A stretch of DNA of 24,808 nucleotides from FEN-727 sp036508635 (GCA_036508635.1 DATCGY010000039.1:1-24808); one strand, 5' to 3'; shown: positions 8,409 through 15,401, counted from the first letter of the stretch. Notes: generated by a model not told the origin, from the sequence alone. Translations and numbers: made by a program.

Positions 8409-9450
8409 TTTCCCTCGAGACTCCCGCTTGCTCGAACGTCGCCATCTGGCCGAGCAGCTTCATCGCCGCCTGGATCACGGGTATCGCGAGAGCGGCCCCG
8501 GTGCCCTCTCCCAGCCTCATCCCGAGGTTCAGGAACGGGTCGAGACCGAGCTCCTGGAGGGCGACACGGTGGCCGGGCTCCTGGGACAGGTGCGACGCGA
8601 ACATATATTCGACAGCGAGCGGGCACAGCCGGCCCGCCAGCAGAGCGGCCGCCCCGGAGATGAATCCGTCGACGACCACCGGCACCCGCTTCGCGGCGCA
8701 GCCGAGCATCACCCCCGCGAGGGCTCCTATCTCGAGCCCGCCCACTTTTGACAGGACGTCGATGGGGTCGTCAGGTCTCGGCTTGTTGAGGTCGAGCGCC
8801 CGGCGGATCACCTCGGCCTTGTTCTCGAGCGCGGCGTCGTCGAGTCCCGTTCCCCTTCCGACGAGGGACAGGACGGGAAGCCCGGTGAATGCCGCTATCA
8901 TGGCGCTCGAGGCGGTCGTATTTCCGATTCCCATGTCGCCGGTGGCCACGATATTCGCGCCCGCGTCTATCTCGGAGACCGCAACCTCCGCTCCGACGAG
9001 CACAGCTACCTCTGCTTCCTTCCTGTCCATTGCCGGGCCGCGTGCGAAGTTGTTCGTGCCCGCACGTACCTTTCTGTTCAGGATCATCGAATGGTCGACG
9101 TCCGCACGCGTGCCGACGTCCACAACCACGACGCGGCCCCCAACGTGCCGGGCCAGAACGTTGATTGCTGCTCCTTCCGCCGCGAAGTTGAGCAGCATCT
9201 GGCCTGTCACCTCTGACGGATAGGCGCTGACCGCCTCTCCCGTCACCCCGTGGTCGGCCGCGCACAGGATGATGGCGGCTTCGGCCGGCACCGCATCGCG
9301 ACCGGTTATCCCGCACATCCTCACGGATATATCCTCGAGCTGCCCCAGGCTCCCAGCAGGCTTTGTCAGGCTTGCCTGCCGCTCCCATGCGGCCTCCATC
9401 GCCGCCACGTCCAGCGGCTCTATGCTCTCAATCAGCTCATCGATCTTCAT
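8386..9450 (-). CDS. cobT: Nicotinate-nucleotide:dimethylbenzimidazole phosphoribosyltransferase CobT
   Basis: CobT makes alpha-ribazole phosphate from nicotinate mononucleotide and a lower-ligand base (5,6-dimethylbenzimidazole or another benzimidazole or purine). The 354-residue product has LTKPAGSLGQLE (29-40), ADHGVTGEAVSAYPSEVTGQM (split: ADHGV, then SAYPSEVTGQM), GDMGIGNTTASSAM (171-184), DGFISGAAALLA (261-272), SQEPGHR and the catalytic glutamate E315 in RLGEGTGA. Length is standard. ATG 9450 has GGAAG upstream at normal spacing. Placing cobT between btuF and btuC is unusual but keeps it in the same transcript. No BluB or BzaAB lower-ligand gene and no CobC phosphatase is in the window, so base and dephosphorylation must come from elsewhere. 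Confidence 0.95.
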   Translation of the reverse strand: MKIDELIESIEPLDVAAMEAAWERQASLTKPAGSLGQLEDISVRMCGITGRDAVPAEAAIILCAADHGVTGEAVSAYPSEVTGQMLLNFAAEGAAINVLARHVGGRVVVVDVGTRADVDHSMILNRKVRAGTNNFARGPAMDRKEAEVAVLVGAEVAVSEIDAGANIVATGDMGIGNTTASSAMIAAFTGLPVLSLVGRGTGLDDAALENKAEVIRRALDLNKPRPDDPIDVLSKVGGLEIGALAGVMLGCAAKRVPVVVDGFISGAAALLAGRLCPLAVEYMFASHLSQEPGHRVALQELGLDPFLNLGMRLGEGTGAALAIPVIQAAMKLLGQMATFEQAGVSRESEESEVK

Positions 9451-9478
9451 TTTTCTTCTTCCTTATAATGTCCGTGAA

Positions 9479-9549
9479 GGGGTCAGGTCTGTTTTTCAAT
9501 CCACATTCTGTTTGATCAATATCCCGCTTGAAAAAACAGACCTGACCCC
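9479..9549. repeat. Long near-perfect palindrome (REP/RAYT-like) between btuF and cobT
   Basis: The arm 9479-9499 (GGGGTCAGGTCTGTTTTTCAA) is repeated in inverted orientation at 9528-9549, differing only by one extra base in the A/T run. The arms enclose a 28-nt loop. It begins 3 bp past the btuF stop and ends about 30 bp before cobT. The 'GGGGTCAGGTCT' arm resembles palindromes I associate with REP-associated tyrosine transposases in diverse bacteria; that link is from memory. In RNA it would form a strong hairpin inside the operon. Confidence 0.8.
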
Positions 9550-9552
9550 GCG

Positions 9553-10485
9553 CTACCGCTGGGTCTTGAACACCTCGGGGTGGAACATCGCCGCGAGTTG
9601 CTCGAGGCCATCGACAAGCCTCGGGCCGCTCCGGACAAAGAGGTTGTCCTCGACCACGTAGACCTTGCCATCCTTGACCGCTTTGATCGTCTCGTAACCC
9701 GGACGCTTCATGATGTCACCCGGGTTTGTCTGGGTCCCTTTGACGGCGATATACACGTCGGGATTATCTTGCAGGAGCGTCTCCTGGCTGTACTGCGGAA
9801 AATCGGGGCCTGCCGCCGCGCCAAGGTTGGTTCCACCCGCCATTGATATCATGGAGTCGATGAGCGTTCCCTTTCCGGCCGTCATCAAAGGCTGTGCGTA
9901 TATCTCGAAGAAGGCTGTTGGCCTGGAGAGGTTCTTGGACTTGCTTTCGACGGTGGTGACGCGCTTCCTCAAGGCGTCCACCTTAGCCCCGGCCTGGTCC
10001 TTCAGGCCCATTATCTCGCCTACCCTCTCCATGTCCGCGAACAGGCCGTTGAAGGTCTTGGGGTCGACTACAAAAACCTTGATGCCGAGTTTCTCCAGGT
10101 TGGTTACTGCTCCGGCCTGAACTCCTCCAGTAGCAATGACCACCTGGGGGTTACGCGAGGCTATCTTCTCGACGTTCGGTGTCGAGAAGTCCCCGATCTT
10201 TACCATCTTCTTTGCCGCGGGGGGATAGTCACAGTACGTCGTGACGCCAACCAGTTTCTTCTGCCCACCGATCGCATAGATGATCTCCGTGTTGGAGGGG
10301 GCGAGTGAGACGACCCGATCCGCCGGCTTCTCCATCACCAAGGTTCTTCCGTTGTCGTCTGTGAGCGTTATCTTTCCCGAGTTCGACCCGGAAGTGCCTC
10401 CACAACCGACAAGGCCCACCGCGAGCCCGAAGACCAGAACGGCGATCAGAAATACTCCCGTATAGTTACCTGAAAACTGCTTCAA
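9553..10485 (-). CDS. btuF: Corrinoid-binding lipoprotein BtuF
   Basis: This is the extracytoplasmic substrate-binding protein that feeds corrinoids to BtuCD. The frame is open to a GTG at 10509, but the TTG at 10485 has a perfect AAGGAGG 8 nt upstream and gives a 310-residue product starting MKQFSGNYTGVF, a compact lipoprotein signal peptide ending in the lipobox LVGC. The mature part has the family entry motif RVVSLAPSNTEIIYAIGG, then VGVTTYCDYPP, a central helix and NPDVYIAVKGTQ in the second lobe. BtuF proteins are usually 250-320 residues. It is the first gene after the cobalamin riboswitch and terminator, which supports a B12 or cobinamide ligand over a siderophore. Confidence 0.92.
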   Translation of the reverse strand: MKQFSGNYTGVFLIAVLVFGLAVGLVGCGGTSGSNSGKITLTDDNGRTLVMEKPADRVVSLAPSNTEIIYAIGGQKKLVGVTTYCDYPPAAKKMVKIGDFSTPNVEKIASRNPQVVIATGGVQAGAVTNLEKLGIKVFVVDPKTFNGLFADMERVGEIMGLKDQAGAKVDALRKRVTTVESKSKNLSRPTAFFEIYAQPLMTAGKGTLIDSMISMAGGTNLGAAAGPDFPQYSQETLLQDNPDVYIAVKGTQTNPGDIMKRPGYETIKAVKDGKVYVVEDNLFVRSGPRLVDGLEQLAAMFHPEVFKTQR

Positions 10486-10570
10486 ACTAAGAACCTCCTT
10501 GCCTGGCACGAATATGTCGACGATCCGCTGCCGCGCTTCCCGCGCGGCTTCCTCCTTTCCGGCCGGGCGT

Positions 10571-10602
10571 GAAAAAACCGCCCCTCGTCTCCGAAGGGCG
10601 GT
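10571..10602 (-). terminator. Intrinsic terminator of the cobalamin riboswitch
   Basis: On the minus strand ACCGCCC (10602-10596) pairs perfectly with GGGCGGT (10583-10577) and is followed directly by a run of six U (the last U shared with the stem end). It lies about 55 nt after the riboswitch B12 box and before btuF, so it is the natural expression platform for ligand-dependent termination. Confidence 0.88.
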
Positions 10603-10654
10603 CGTTTAGTCACAAGTGGCCCAATGCTCTCCCGTTCGCGAGGACGTCATGGGA

Positions 10655-10808
10655 ATCCGCTCAGGCAGGTCTCCTGACTTGGTTCATCGCTTCCCGCCCT
10701 TCCCGGTTTTCACCAGTGGTTAATGCGGGTCGCTCCCCTTCACAGTGGCGCGTCCGTGCCGGATTCTCACCGGCTTCCCTATTGAGGCCGAATGCCACCT
10801 GTGCGGCT
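10655..10808 (-). promoter_or_regulatory. Cobalamin riboswitch upstream of btuF
   Basis: Read on the minus strand, the leader contains the hallmark elements in order: AATAGGGAAGCCGGTGAGAA, CGCCACTGTGAAGGGGAG, ACCACTGGTGAAAACCGGGA, then AAGTCAGGAGACCTGCCTGA, the B12 box (10680-10661). Order and spacing match the class I adenosylcobalamin aptamer. CAGGT near 10803 can pair with ACCTG of the B12 box region to close P1. A terminator follows, so control of the nine-gene operon by transcription termination is inferred. A GGGCGGG inside the aptamer (10699-10693) could pair with the CCGCCC arm of the terminator as an antiterminator. Confidence 0.95.
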
Positions 10809-10829
10809 TGTTATTCAATTGTCTACGAA

Positions 10830-10858
10830 ATTCTATGACTTGCCGCCCTCCCGGTCAA
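10830..10858 (-). promoter_or_regulatory. Sigma70-type promoter of the cobalamin operon
   Basis: TTGACC (10858-10853) and TAGAAT (10835-10830) are separated by exactly 17 nt on the minus strand. Transcription would begin near 10823, about 15 nt before the riboswitch aptamer. The -35 box overlaps the TGA stop of the DUF3068 gene. Confidence 0.7.
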
Positions 10859-11922
10859 ACTGGCAGTGAAGCGCGGCGCGTGGCCTTGCGGTTTCGAACC
10901 ACACCGCCCGCGACCAGCAGTGCGCCCAGCACCAGGAACGAAAGGGGTGTCCACTTCTGGTCGAGGTCGAGAAGGGGAAAGTATTCGGCGCTCGCGTCGA
11001 CATCACTTTTCGTCGATGAGGTGTTTCTAGCGTACTCGACCTCGGCGAGCTTTTGAAACGGTGGCGTCTGGCCGGGCGCGTTCTTGACGTAGTACACGTA
11101 GCTGTACTTCGGCACGTAGACGACCGTCCCGGTACGCGGCTCGACCGATAAGGTGGCGTCCGTCTTCATGTAATACTCCAGCTCGATCCTGGCGCCGTCT
11201 GAAACCGGGAGGTTGGGGTTCCCGGTCATGGACTTTGCTTCTTTACCGGTTACGGATGCCGGCAGTCCGGTGGGCGGTTTCGCCATCTTTTCGATGCTCC
11301 CGCCGAGCTTGTAGACGTAGACTCTGACGTTCTTCGAGACGTTGCCGTCGACCCGCCCTTCTTTTACGTAGGTGCAGGCGATCAGCTTCTTCAGGTCGTC
11401 GTCCCACATCGGGTACAGCTTCTTCTCCGCTCCCATGGGCAGCTTGATGGTGAAGCCGGTCCTGTTCACACCCGGCAGGTAACCCGGCACGTTCTCGCAA
11501 GTCCGGCGATTCAACGCGTAAGTAGTCGGAGGTCGCAGCCCCTCCTGGACCTGTCCTGTGACAGCGTCGCGCACGGTAACGCGCTCATCAACGACGAGGA
11601 CTTGTGAATCACTCCTGGACGGAACGCCGACATCGTGGCTAGTGATCTTGAGAGGTGTTGTGACCTGCTGGCCCCGCGGATAGAACCGTGACGTCACCCG
11701 GTCCGCAAAGACGGTAAGCTTGCCTTCGTAAACGTACACGTTATTGAGTTTGTCGGGGAGCTTGATGAAGAGCGGTGCGATACCCCACGCCCAAACCGGA
11801 GCCATCACCAGAAAGAGACAGCCCACGAGAGCTGCGACGAGCCCGGGCCGCGAAAGCCCGCGTTTTCCTTTAACTTTTACAAACAGCGGCGGGCGTCCGC
11901 CGCGATGCTTCTTTTCTCTCAT
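10855..11922 (-). CDS. DUF3068 (PorA-family-like) membrane protein
   Basis: This 355-residue protein has a basic cytoplasmic N-terminus, a first transmembrane segment at about 27-48 (LVAALVGCLFLVMAPVWAWG), a long extracytoplasmic beta-rich region and a second hydrophobic segment near the C-terminus (SFLVLGALLVAGGVV) followed by a basic tail. This two-anchor plan matches DUF3068 proteins, a mostly actinobacterial family annotated as PorA-like with no firmly shown activity. The frame is open upstream to 12840, but those residues are antisense to the RACo gene. ATG 11922, after GAGGTG, is the natural start. It is divergent from RACo, and its stop overlaps the cob operon promoter, so some read-through into the riboswitch leader is possible. 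Confidence 0.8.
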   Translation of the reverse strand: MREKKHRGGRPPLFVKVKGKRGLSRPGLVAALVGCLFLVMAPVWAWGIAPLFIKLPDKLNNVYVYEGKLTVFADRVTSRFYPRGQQVTTPLKITSHDVGVPSRSDSQVLVVDERVTVRDAVTGQVQEGLRPPTTYALNRRTCENVPGYLPGVNRTGFTIKLPMGAEKKLYPMWDDDLKKLIACTYVKEGRVDGNVSKNVRVYVYKLGGSIEKMAKPPTGLPASVTGKEAKSMTGNPNLPVSDGARIELEYYMKTDATLSVEPRTGTVVYVPKYSYVYYVKNAPGQTPPFQKLAEVEYARNTSSTKSDVDASAEYFPLLDLDQKWTPLSFLVLGALLVAGGVVRNRKATRRASLPV

Positions 11923-11969
11923 CACCTCATAGTATCGGCGCAACGGCGGCGCTCGTTGATATTGTGATA

Positions 11970-11998
11970 ATGACGGTTCGCCCGTTCGCTTATATACT
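11970..11998 (+). promoter_or_regulatory. Possible promoter of the RACo gene
   Basis: ATGACG (11970-11975, four of six matches to TTGACA) and TATACT (11993-11998) are separated by 17 nt in the divergent gap between the DUF3068 gene and RACo. They lie about 55 nt before the RACo start. Confidence 0.5.
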
Positions 11999-12052
11999 TT
12001 ACCGGGGTGTGCCGGGCCAGCCGGAACGATATCGGAAGGAGAGCGCAGGACA

Positions 12053-13627
12053 ATGCCCGTGATCAGAGTTTTTCCGTCAGGGATGGACATGCGTTTTGAG
12101 GCAGGTCGACACAGCGATCTGCTCGATCTGCTGACGGCTAACGGTGTGATCATCGACAGCGAATGCGGCGGCAAAGGTTCTTGCGGTAAATGCCTCGTCG
12201 AGCTACTGTCGGGTGCTCTGCTGGACCGCGATGGCGCTCCCGCCGAACCGGAGCGTGGCGACATGTACCTTGCGTGCAGGGGCGTTCCCGCGGGTGACTG
12301 CGAGATCCGGGTCATCGGCCGGCCGGGCGACTCTTCGATCCTCGACGGGCTCATCGCCGGCTCGATCGGAGTAGTAGCCGGAGGGGCTGGACCCGCTGAC
12401 CGTCTTGGGCTCGCCGTCGACGTGGGTACGACCACCGTCGTCGCTCTGCTGGCGGACCTGGATACGCGCGCTCCCGTCGCCGTCCGGAGCGAGACGAATC
12501 CCCAGCGTGCCTTCGGTGCTGACGTTGTCTCCCGGATAGCGTACTCGTGCGAGACGGCAGGTGGCCGGCGTGGAACCGACGTGCTGCAGGAGACGGTCGT
12601 CTGCTGCATCAACCGGCTCGTCAAAGCGCTGTGCGACGAATCGGGACAGGACGCGCGCCGCATCGAGCGCGTAGTCTGCGCCGGTAACACGGCAATGCAG
12701 CATTTCCTCGTCGGGATTACTCCCGAACACCTCGGCATGTACCCGTACGAAGCGGAGTTCAAGGAGATCGAGCCCGGACCCGCGCGTTCGGTCGGCCTGG
12801 AACTCGAGCCGGGTGCCGTGCTGCAGGTCCTTCCCAACATCCATTCTTATGTGGGCGCCGATACCGTCGGATGCCTGCTCTCCATCGAGCGGCGGGCGAT
12901 CGGGGCCTGTACTCTGATGATCGATATGGGCACCAACACAGAGATGGTGCTGGGCGCGGATAGAAAGCGCGTCACGTGCTCGGCGGCCGCCGGACCGGCG
13001 TTCGAAGGAGCTCACCTGGAGCACGGGATGCGGGCGACCGCGGGCGCGATCTCAAGCGTTTGGACCGACCGGCATGGCAACTTCGAGTATCGCACGGTAG
13101 GCGCGGCGCCTCCCCTCGGGATTTGCGGGTCGGGAATCGTGGATGCTGTCGCGACGATGCGCAGGCAGGGAATCGTCGAGGAGTGCGGGCGCATGCCCGA
13201 CAGGGCACAGTGTGTCATTGTCCCCGCCGGGGAGAGCGGCACGGGCCATGACATCACGGTGACCCGCAACGATGTGCGCGAGATCCAATTGGTCAAAGCG
13301 TCGATCGCCACCGGGATCGGTTTTCTGCTCGAAGAGACGGGCAGCAGCATCGAGCAACTTGAGCACATCTACGTCGCGGGAGCATTCGGGAACTACCTCG
13401 ACATAGCCAACGCCAGGTTTATCGGCCTGCTGCCGGACATTGCCTCGGAAAGGTTCGAGGCTGTCGGCGACGCCGCGTTGAAAGGCGCTTACATGGTCCT
13501 GACCGGCGGTGCCGAGGCTCTCGAGAGGGTGCACGCGATAGCGTACGGCACAGACCACCTCGAGCTCGCGACCCGTTCCGGTTTCCAACGCCGTTTTCTG
13601 GACAACCTCGACCTCGAGACTTACTGA
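12053..13627 (+). CDS. RACo-type reductive activator of corrinoid proteins (2Fe-2S plus ASKHA ATPase)
   Basis: RACo proteins use ATP to reduce the inactive Co(II) corrinoid of methyltransferase corrinoid proteins to Co(I). Residues 1-90 are a plant-type 2Fe-2S ferredoxin with cysteines C38, C44, C47 and C75 (ECGGKGSCGKC...LACRG). After a short linker the ASKHA ATPase domain starts with LAVDVGTTTVVALL (120-133). A second phosphate motif, LMIDMGTNTEMVL, and ICGSGIVDAVA and YVAGAFGNYLDIANA follow. At 524 residues it is shorter than the characterised Carboxydothermus RACo (about 630), mainly because little separates the ferredoxin and ASKHA parts. ATG 12053 follows a purine-rich stretch. The nearby riboswitch operon supports a corrinoid role. 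No client corrinoid protein or methyltransferase is adjacent. Confidence 0.88.
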   Translation: MPVIRVFPSGMDMRFEAGRHSDLLDLLTANGVIIDSECGGKGSCGKCLVELLSGALLDRDGAPAEPERGDMYLACRGVPAGDCEIRVIGRPGDSSILDGLIAGSIGVVAGGAGPADRLGLAVDVGTTTVVALLADLDTRAPVAVRSETNPQRAFGADVVSRIAYSCETAGGRRGTDVLQETVVCCINRLVKALCDESGQDARRIERVVCAGNTAMQHFLVGITPEHLGMYPYEAEFKEIEPGPARSVGLELEPGAVLQVLPNIHSYVGADTVGCLLSIERRAIGACTLMIDMGTNTEMVLGADRKRVTCSAAAGPAFEGAHLEHGMRATAGAISSVWTDRHGNFEYRTVGAAPPLGICGSGIVDAVATMRRQGIVEECGRMPDRAQCVIVPAGESGTGHDITVTRNDVREIQLVKASIATGIGFLLEETGSSIEQLEHIYVAGAFGNYLDIANARFIGLLPDIASERFEAVGDAALKGAYMVLTGGAEALERVHAIAYGTDHLELATRSGFQRRFLDNLDLETY

Positions 13628-13643
13628 TAAGGTGGCAATCCTG

Positions 13644-13718
13644 ATGAACGCACTTTCAGAGGTCTTTTCAGGCGGGATGCGGCAAGTCGATACGGGGAGC
13701 TGTTCCGGGTGCGGGTGA
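13644..13718 (+). CDS. Small ORF of 24 codons ending in a CxxC motif
   Basis: ATG 13644 lies 17 nt after the RACo stop and has AGGTGG 8 nt upstream, a strong ribosome binding site. The 24-residue product starts MNALSEVFSGGM and ends DTGSCSGCG. Its TGA (13716-13718) lies inside the start of the GTPase gene: it overlaps GTG 13709 by 10 nt and forms a GTGA with GTG 13715. Good initiation signals, end-to-end fit in an operon and a terminal cysteine pair favour a translated product. It may be a metal-binding peptide, or a leader that couples translation of the GTPase. No family is recognised, and a chance ORF cannot be excluded. Confidence 0.5.
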   Translation: MNALSEVFSGGMRQVDTGSCSGCG

Positions 13719-14317
13719 TCCTCTTCGTCGGTTTCCTGGGCTCAGGCAAGACCAGCCTCATGCTGCCACTGGCGCGGTTTCTGGTAGAGCGGTGCGAAGC
13801 GGGAGACGGCAGCACGCCCGTTGTGATCATCGAGAACGAGGTCGGAGACGTTTCGGTCGACGACGCGGTGCTGCGGCGGGAAGGCCTGTCGGTGCGAGAG
13901 CTTTTCGGCGGGTGCATATGTTGCCAGCTCACCGCCGACCTCACTTCATGTATCAACGACATCCACGCCGAGATAGATCCGCACTGGGTGCTGGTCGAAG
14001 CGACCGGGCTTGGAACTCCTCAGCCGATAGTCTCGACTATAGACAAGTACGGGAAGGGGGTGGAGCGGGTGACGACACTCGCGGTCATCGACGCCGAGCG
14101 CTGGAACGAACTCATCGTCGTGGTCGAGCCGTTGGTCACAAAGCAGGTAACCGGGGCGGACGTCGTCGCGGTCAACAAGACGGACCTGGTAGACGAGGAT
14201 ACCCTGGAGGAAGTCGCCCGCGGGGTCGCCGCGTTAAACGAGCGGGCAAAGGTTGTTCGCCTGTCGGCGGGGGAAGGGGTCGGCCAAGAGGTATGGGAAA
14301 AGGTGATCGGACCGTGA
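13709..14317 (+). CDS. CobW-type G3E GTPase lacking the C-terminal CobW_C domain
   Basis: This is a SIMIBI P-loop GTPase of the G3E group, whose members deliver or handle metals for metalloenzymes. The 202-residue product has Walker A GFLGSGKT (8-15), IENEVGDV (41-48), the metal-binding GGCICC (C69, C71, C72), VEATGLGTP (96-104) and the guanine motif NKTD (156-159). Canonical CobW/YjiA proteins continue with a CobW_C domain of about 100 residues, which is absent, so this is a GTPase-only form. GTG 13709 has GGGGAG 9 nt upstream; GTG 13715 is an alternative. It is coupled upstream to the 24-codon ORF and downstream (GTGA) to the 129-residue gene. With RACo upstream, cobalt or corrinoid-protein maturation is a reasonable but unproven role. 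Confidence 0.85.
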   Translation: MRVILFVGFLGSGKTSLMLPLARFLVERCEAGDGSTPVVIIENEVGDVSVDDAVLRREGLSVRELFGGCICCQLTADLTSCINDIHAEIDPHWVLVEATGLGTPQPIVSTIDKYGKGVERVTTLAVIDAERWNELIVVVEPLVTKQVTGADVVAVNKTDLVDEDTLEEVARGVAALNERAKVVRLSAGEGVGQEVWEKVIGP

Positions 14318-14703
14318 CCGGGCACCGCGAACACCCTGAAGAAGTGGAGTCCTCGGTGTTCAGCGCTTCGCTGGCGCTGGAGCTCGTTCCACCCGCGACC
14401 GCTTCGTCCATGACCGCCGCTCTGAGGGGATGGATAGTGGAGATCCAGGATTGGGCGCGCGGGAAGGGATTGCTGGTCGGACATGTGAAAGTACTCGTGG
14501 AATCGGACACCGGGTACATTCGACTCTCGGGCACCGGGGGCCCGGTGACGTCAAATGCATCGGAGTCCTGGGAGCCATCTCGTGTCGGACTTTTTGAGGT
14601 CAAGGTGGCGGCAATTGTCGTTGGCTTCGCTCTTCCTGAGTTCGAGGAGCTCGCGGGCAACGCGCTTGAAAGAGCCCTGTCGAGGTTGCTGCCTGAACGT
14701 TGA
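14314..14703 (+). CDS. Unrecognised 129-residue protein coupled to the G3E GTPase
   Basis: I do not recognise the family. GTG 14314 overlaps the GTPase TGA as GTGA and has AGGTG 8 nt upstream, so translational coupling is likely. The frame remains open far upstream, but that part is a shadow of the GTPase gene. The predicted protein is soluble, with mixed alpha/beta character: LALELVPPATASSMTAALRG, then a helix, then GHVKVLVESDTGYIRLSGTG, which reads as a strand-turn-strand, then KVAAIVVGFALPEFEELAGN and a final amphipathic helix ALERALSRLLPER. There are no cysteines or clear catalytic motifs. Its fixed position suggests that it acts with the GTPase, as a partner or substrate adaptor. Confidence 0.75.
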   Translation: MTGHREHPEEVESSVFSASLALELVPPATASSMTAALRGWIVEIQDWARGKGLLVGHVKVLVESDTGYIRLSGTGGPVTSNASESWEPSRVGLFEVKVAAIVVGFALPEFEELAGNALERALSRLLPER

Positions 14704-14726
14704 TCCGGCCGTTGCTTGGAGGGGAG

Positions 14727-15374
14727 ATGGGGAAGACGAAGCTAAGATCGGCGGTGCCCGGAGACTCGCGACGGATCTCGTACCTCTCTTACCTCGCCGG
14801 GCAGGGTCACGTGCGGATGTCCGCCTACGACTTGCTCTTTCCGGGACAGCCCGTCGGACCCACGCCGGAGCGATTGGACGAGATGGCAAGCGTCCTGACT
14901 ACCGATACGAGGTCGTGGTTCCACTTCTCCCGCCACACTGTTGTTGATCTGGAAGGTCAGGCGGTGGCCACGCTCTGTGCATTTCCCAGGAAAGAAGGGA
15001 ACGCCAGGCCGCTGTACATGGCTTTTCGCGAGGTCGGCTGGACGGAGGACCACGTAGACCGTATGCGAAAGGAGATGCAGTCGTTCACTTCCGCCGAGAT
15101 AGACATACCGCTTGATTCATGGGTGATCGAAGACGTCGGCTGTTACGAGGAGTACCGCAGGCGAGGTTTTGTAAAAGCCCTGCTCGAATCCGCGGTCGAC
15201 GCCGGGAGGGAATCGGGATTCCGCAACGCGAGGCTCTCCGTGTTCATTGGGAATGAGCCCGCGATAAAGGCTTACGAGTATTTCGGATTCGTCATCACCG
15301 GAGAGAAGCGTCACCCCGACTTCGAAGCAGTCTTCGGCTGTCCCGGAACGTACCAGATGACCCTGAAGATGTAA
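14727..15374 (+). CDS. GNAT-family N-acetyltransferase
   Basis: This is a probable acetyl-CoA-dependent N-acyltransferase. The 215-residue protein has an N-terminal part that does not match the short GNAT core, then a C-terminal GNAT half: VIEDVGCYEEYRRRGFVKALL contains the acetyl-CoA pyrophosphate loop (RRRGFV), followed by NARLSVFIGNEPAIKAYEY and FGFVITGEKRHPDF, the typical strand 5 to strand 6 region. ATG 14727 has GGAGGGG just upstream. A TTG at 14700 would overlap the previous TGA as TTGA and is a less likely start. The acceptor cannot be deduced. It is the last gene of the plus-strand group and converges on the CrtI-like gene. Confidence 0.82.
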   Translation: MGKTKLRSAVPGDSRRISYLSYLAGQGHVRMSAYDLLFPGQPVGPTPERLDEMASVLTTDTRSWFHFSRHTVVDLEGQAVATLCAFPRKEGNARPLYMAFREVGWTEDHVDRMRKEMQSFTSAEIDIPLDSWVIEDVGCYEEYRRRGFVKALLESAVDAGRESGFRNARLSVFIGNEPAIKAYEYFGFVITGEKRHPDFEAVFGCPGTYQMTLKM

Positions 15375-15401
15375 GCCCCATCCGATCCACCTCGAAAAAT
15401 C

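Noticed and set aside
11923..12840. N-terminal extension of the DUF3068 frame to a 661-codon ORF
   Set aside because: The extension is antisense to RACo, Ser/Arg/Pro-rich and has no domain; the protein naturally begins at ATG 11922.
13644..13770. Selenocysteine read-through at TGA 13716 joining the small ORF to more coding sequence
   Set aside because: Reading on in that frame gives low-quality sequence and soon a stop, and no clear SECIS-type hairpin follows; the GTPase starts in another frame.
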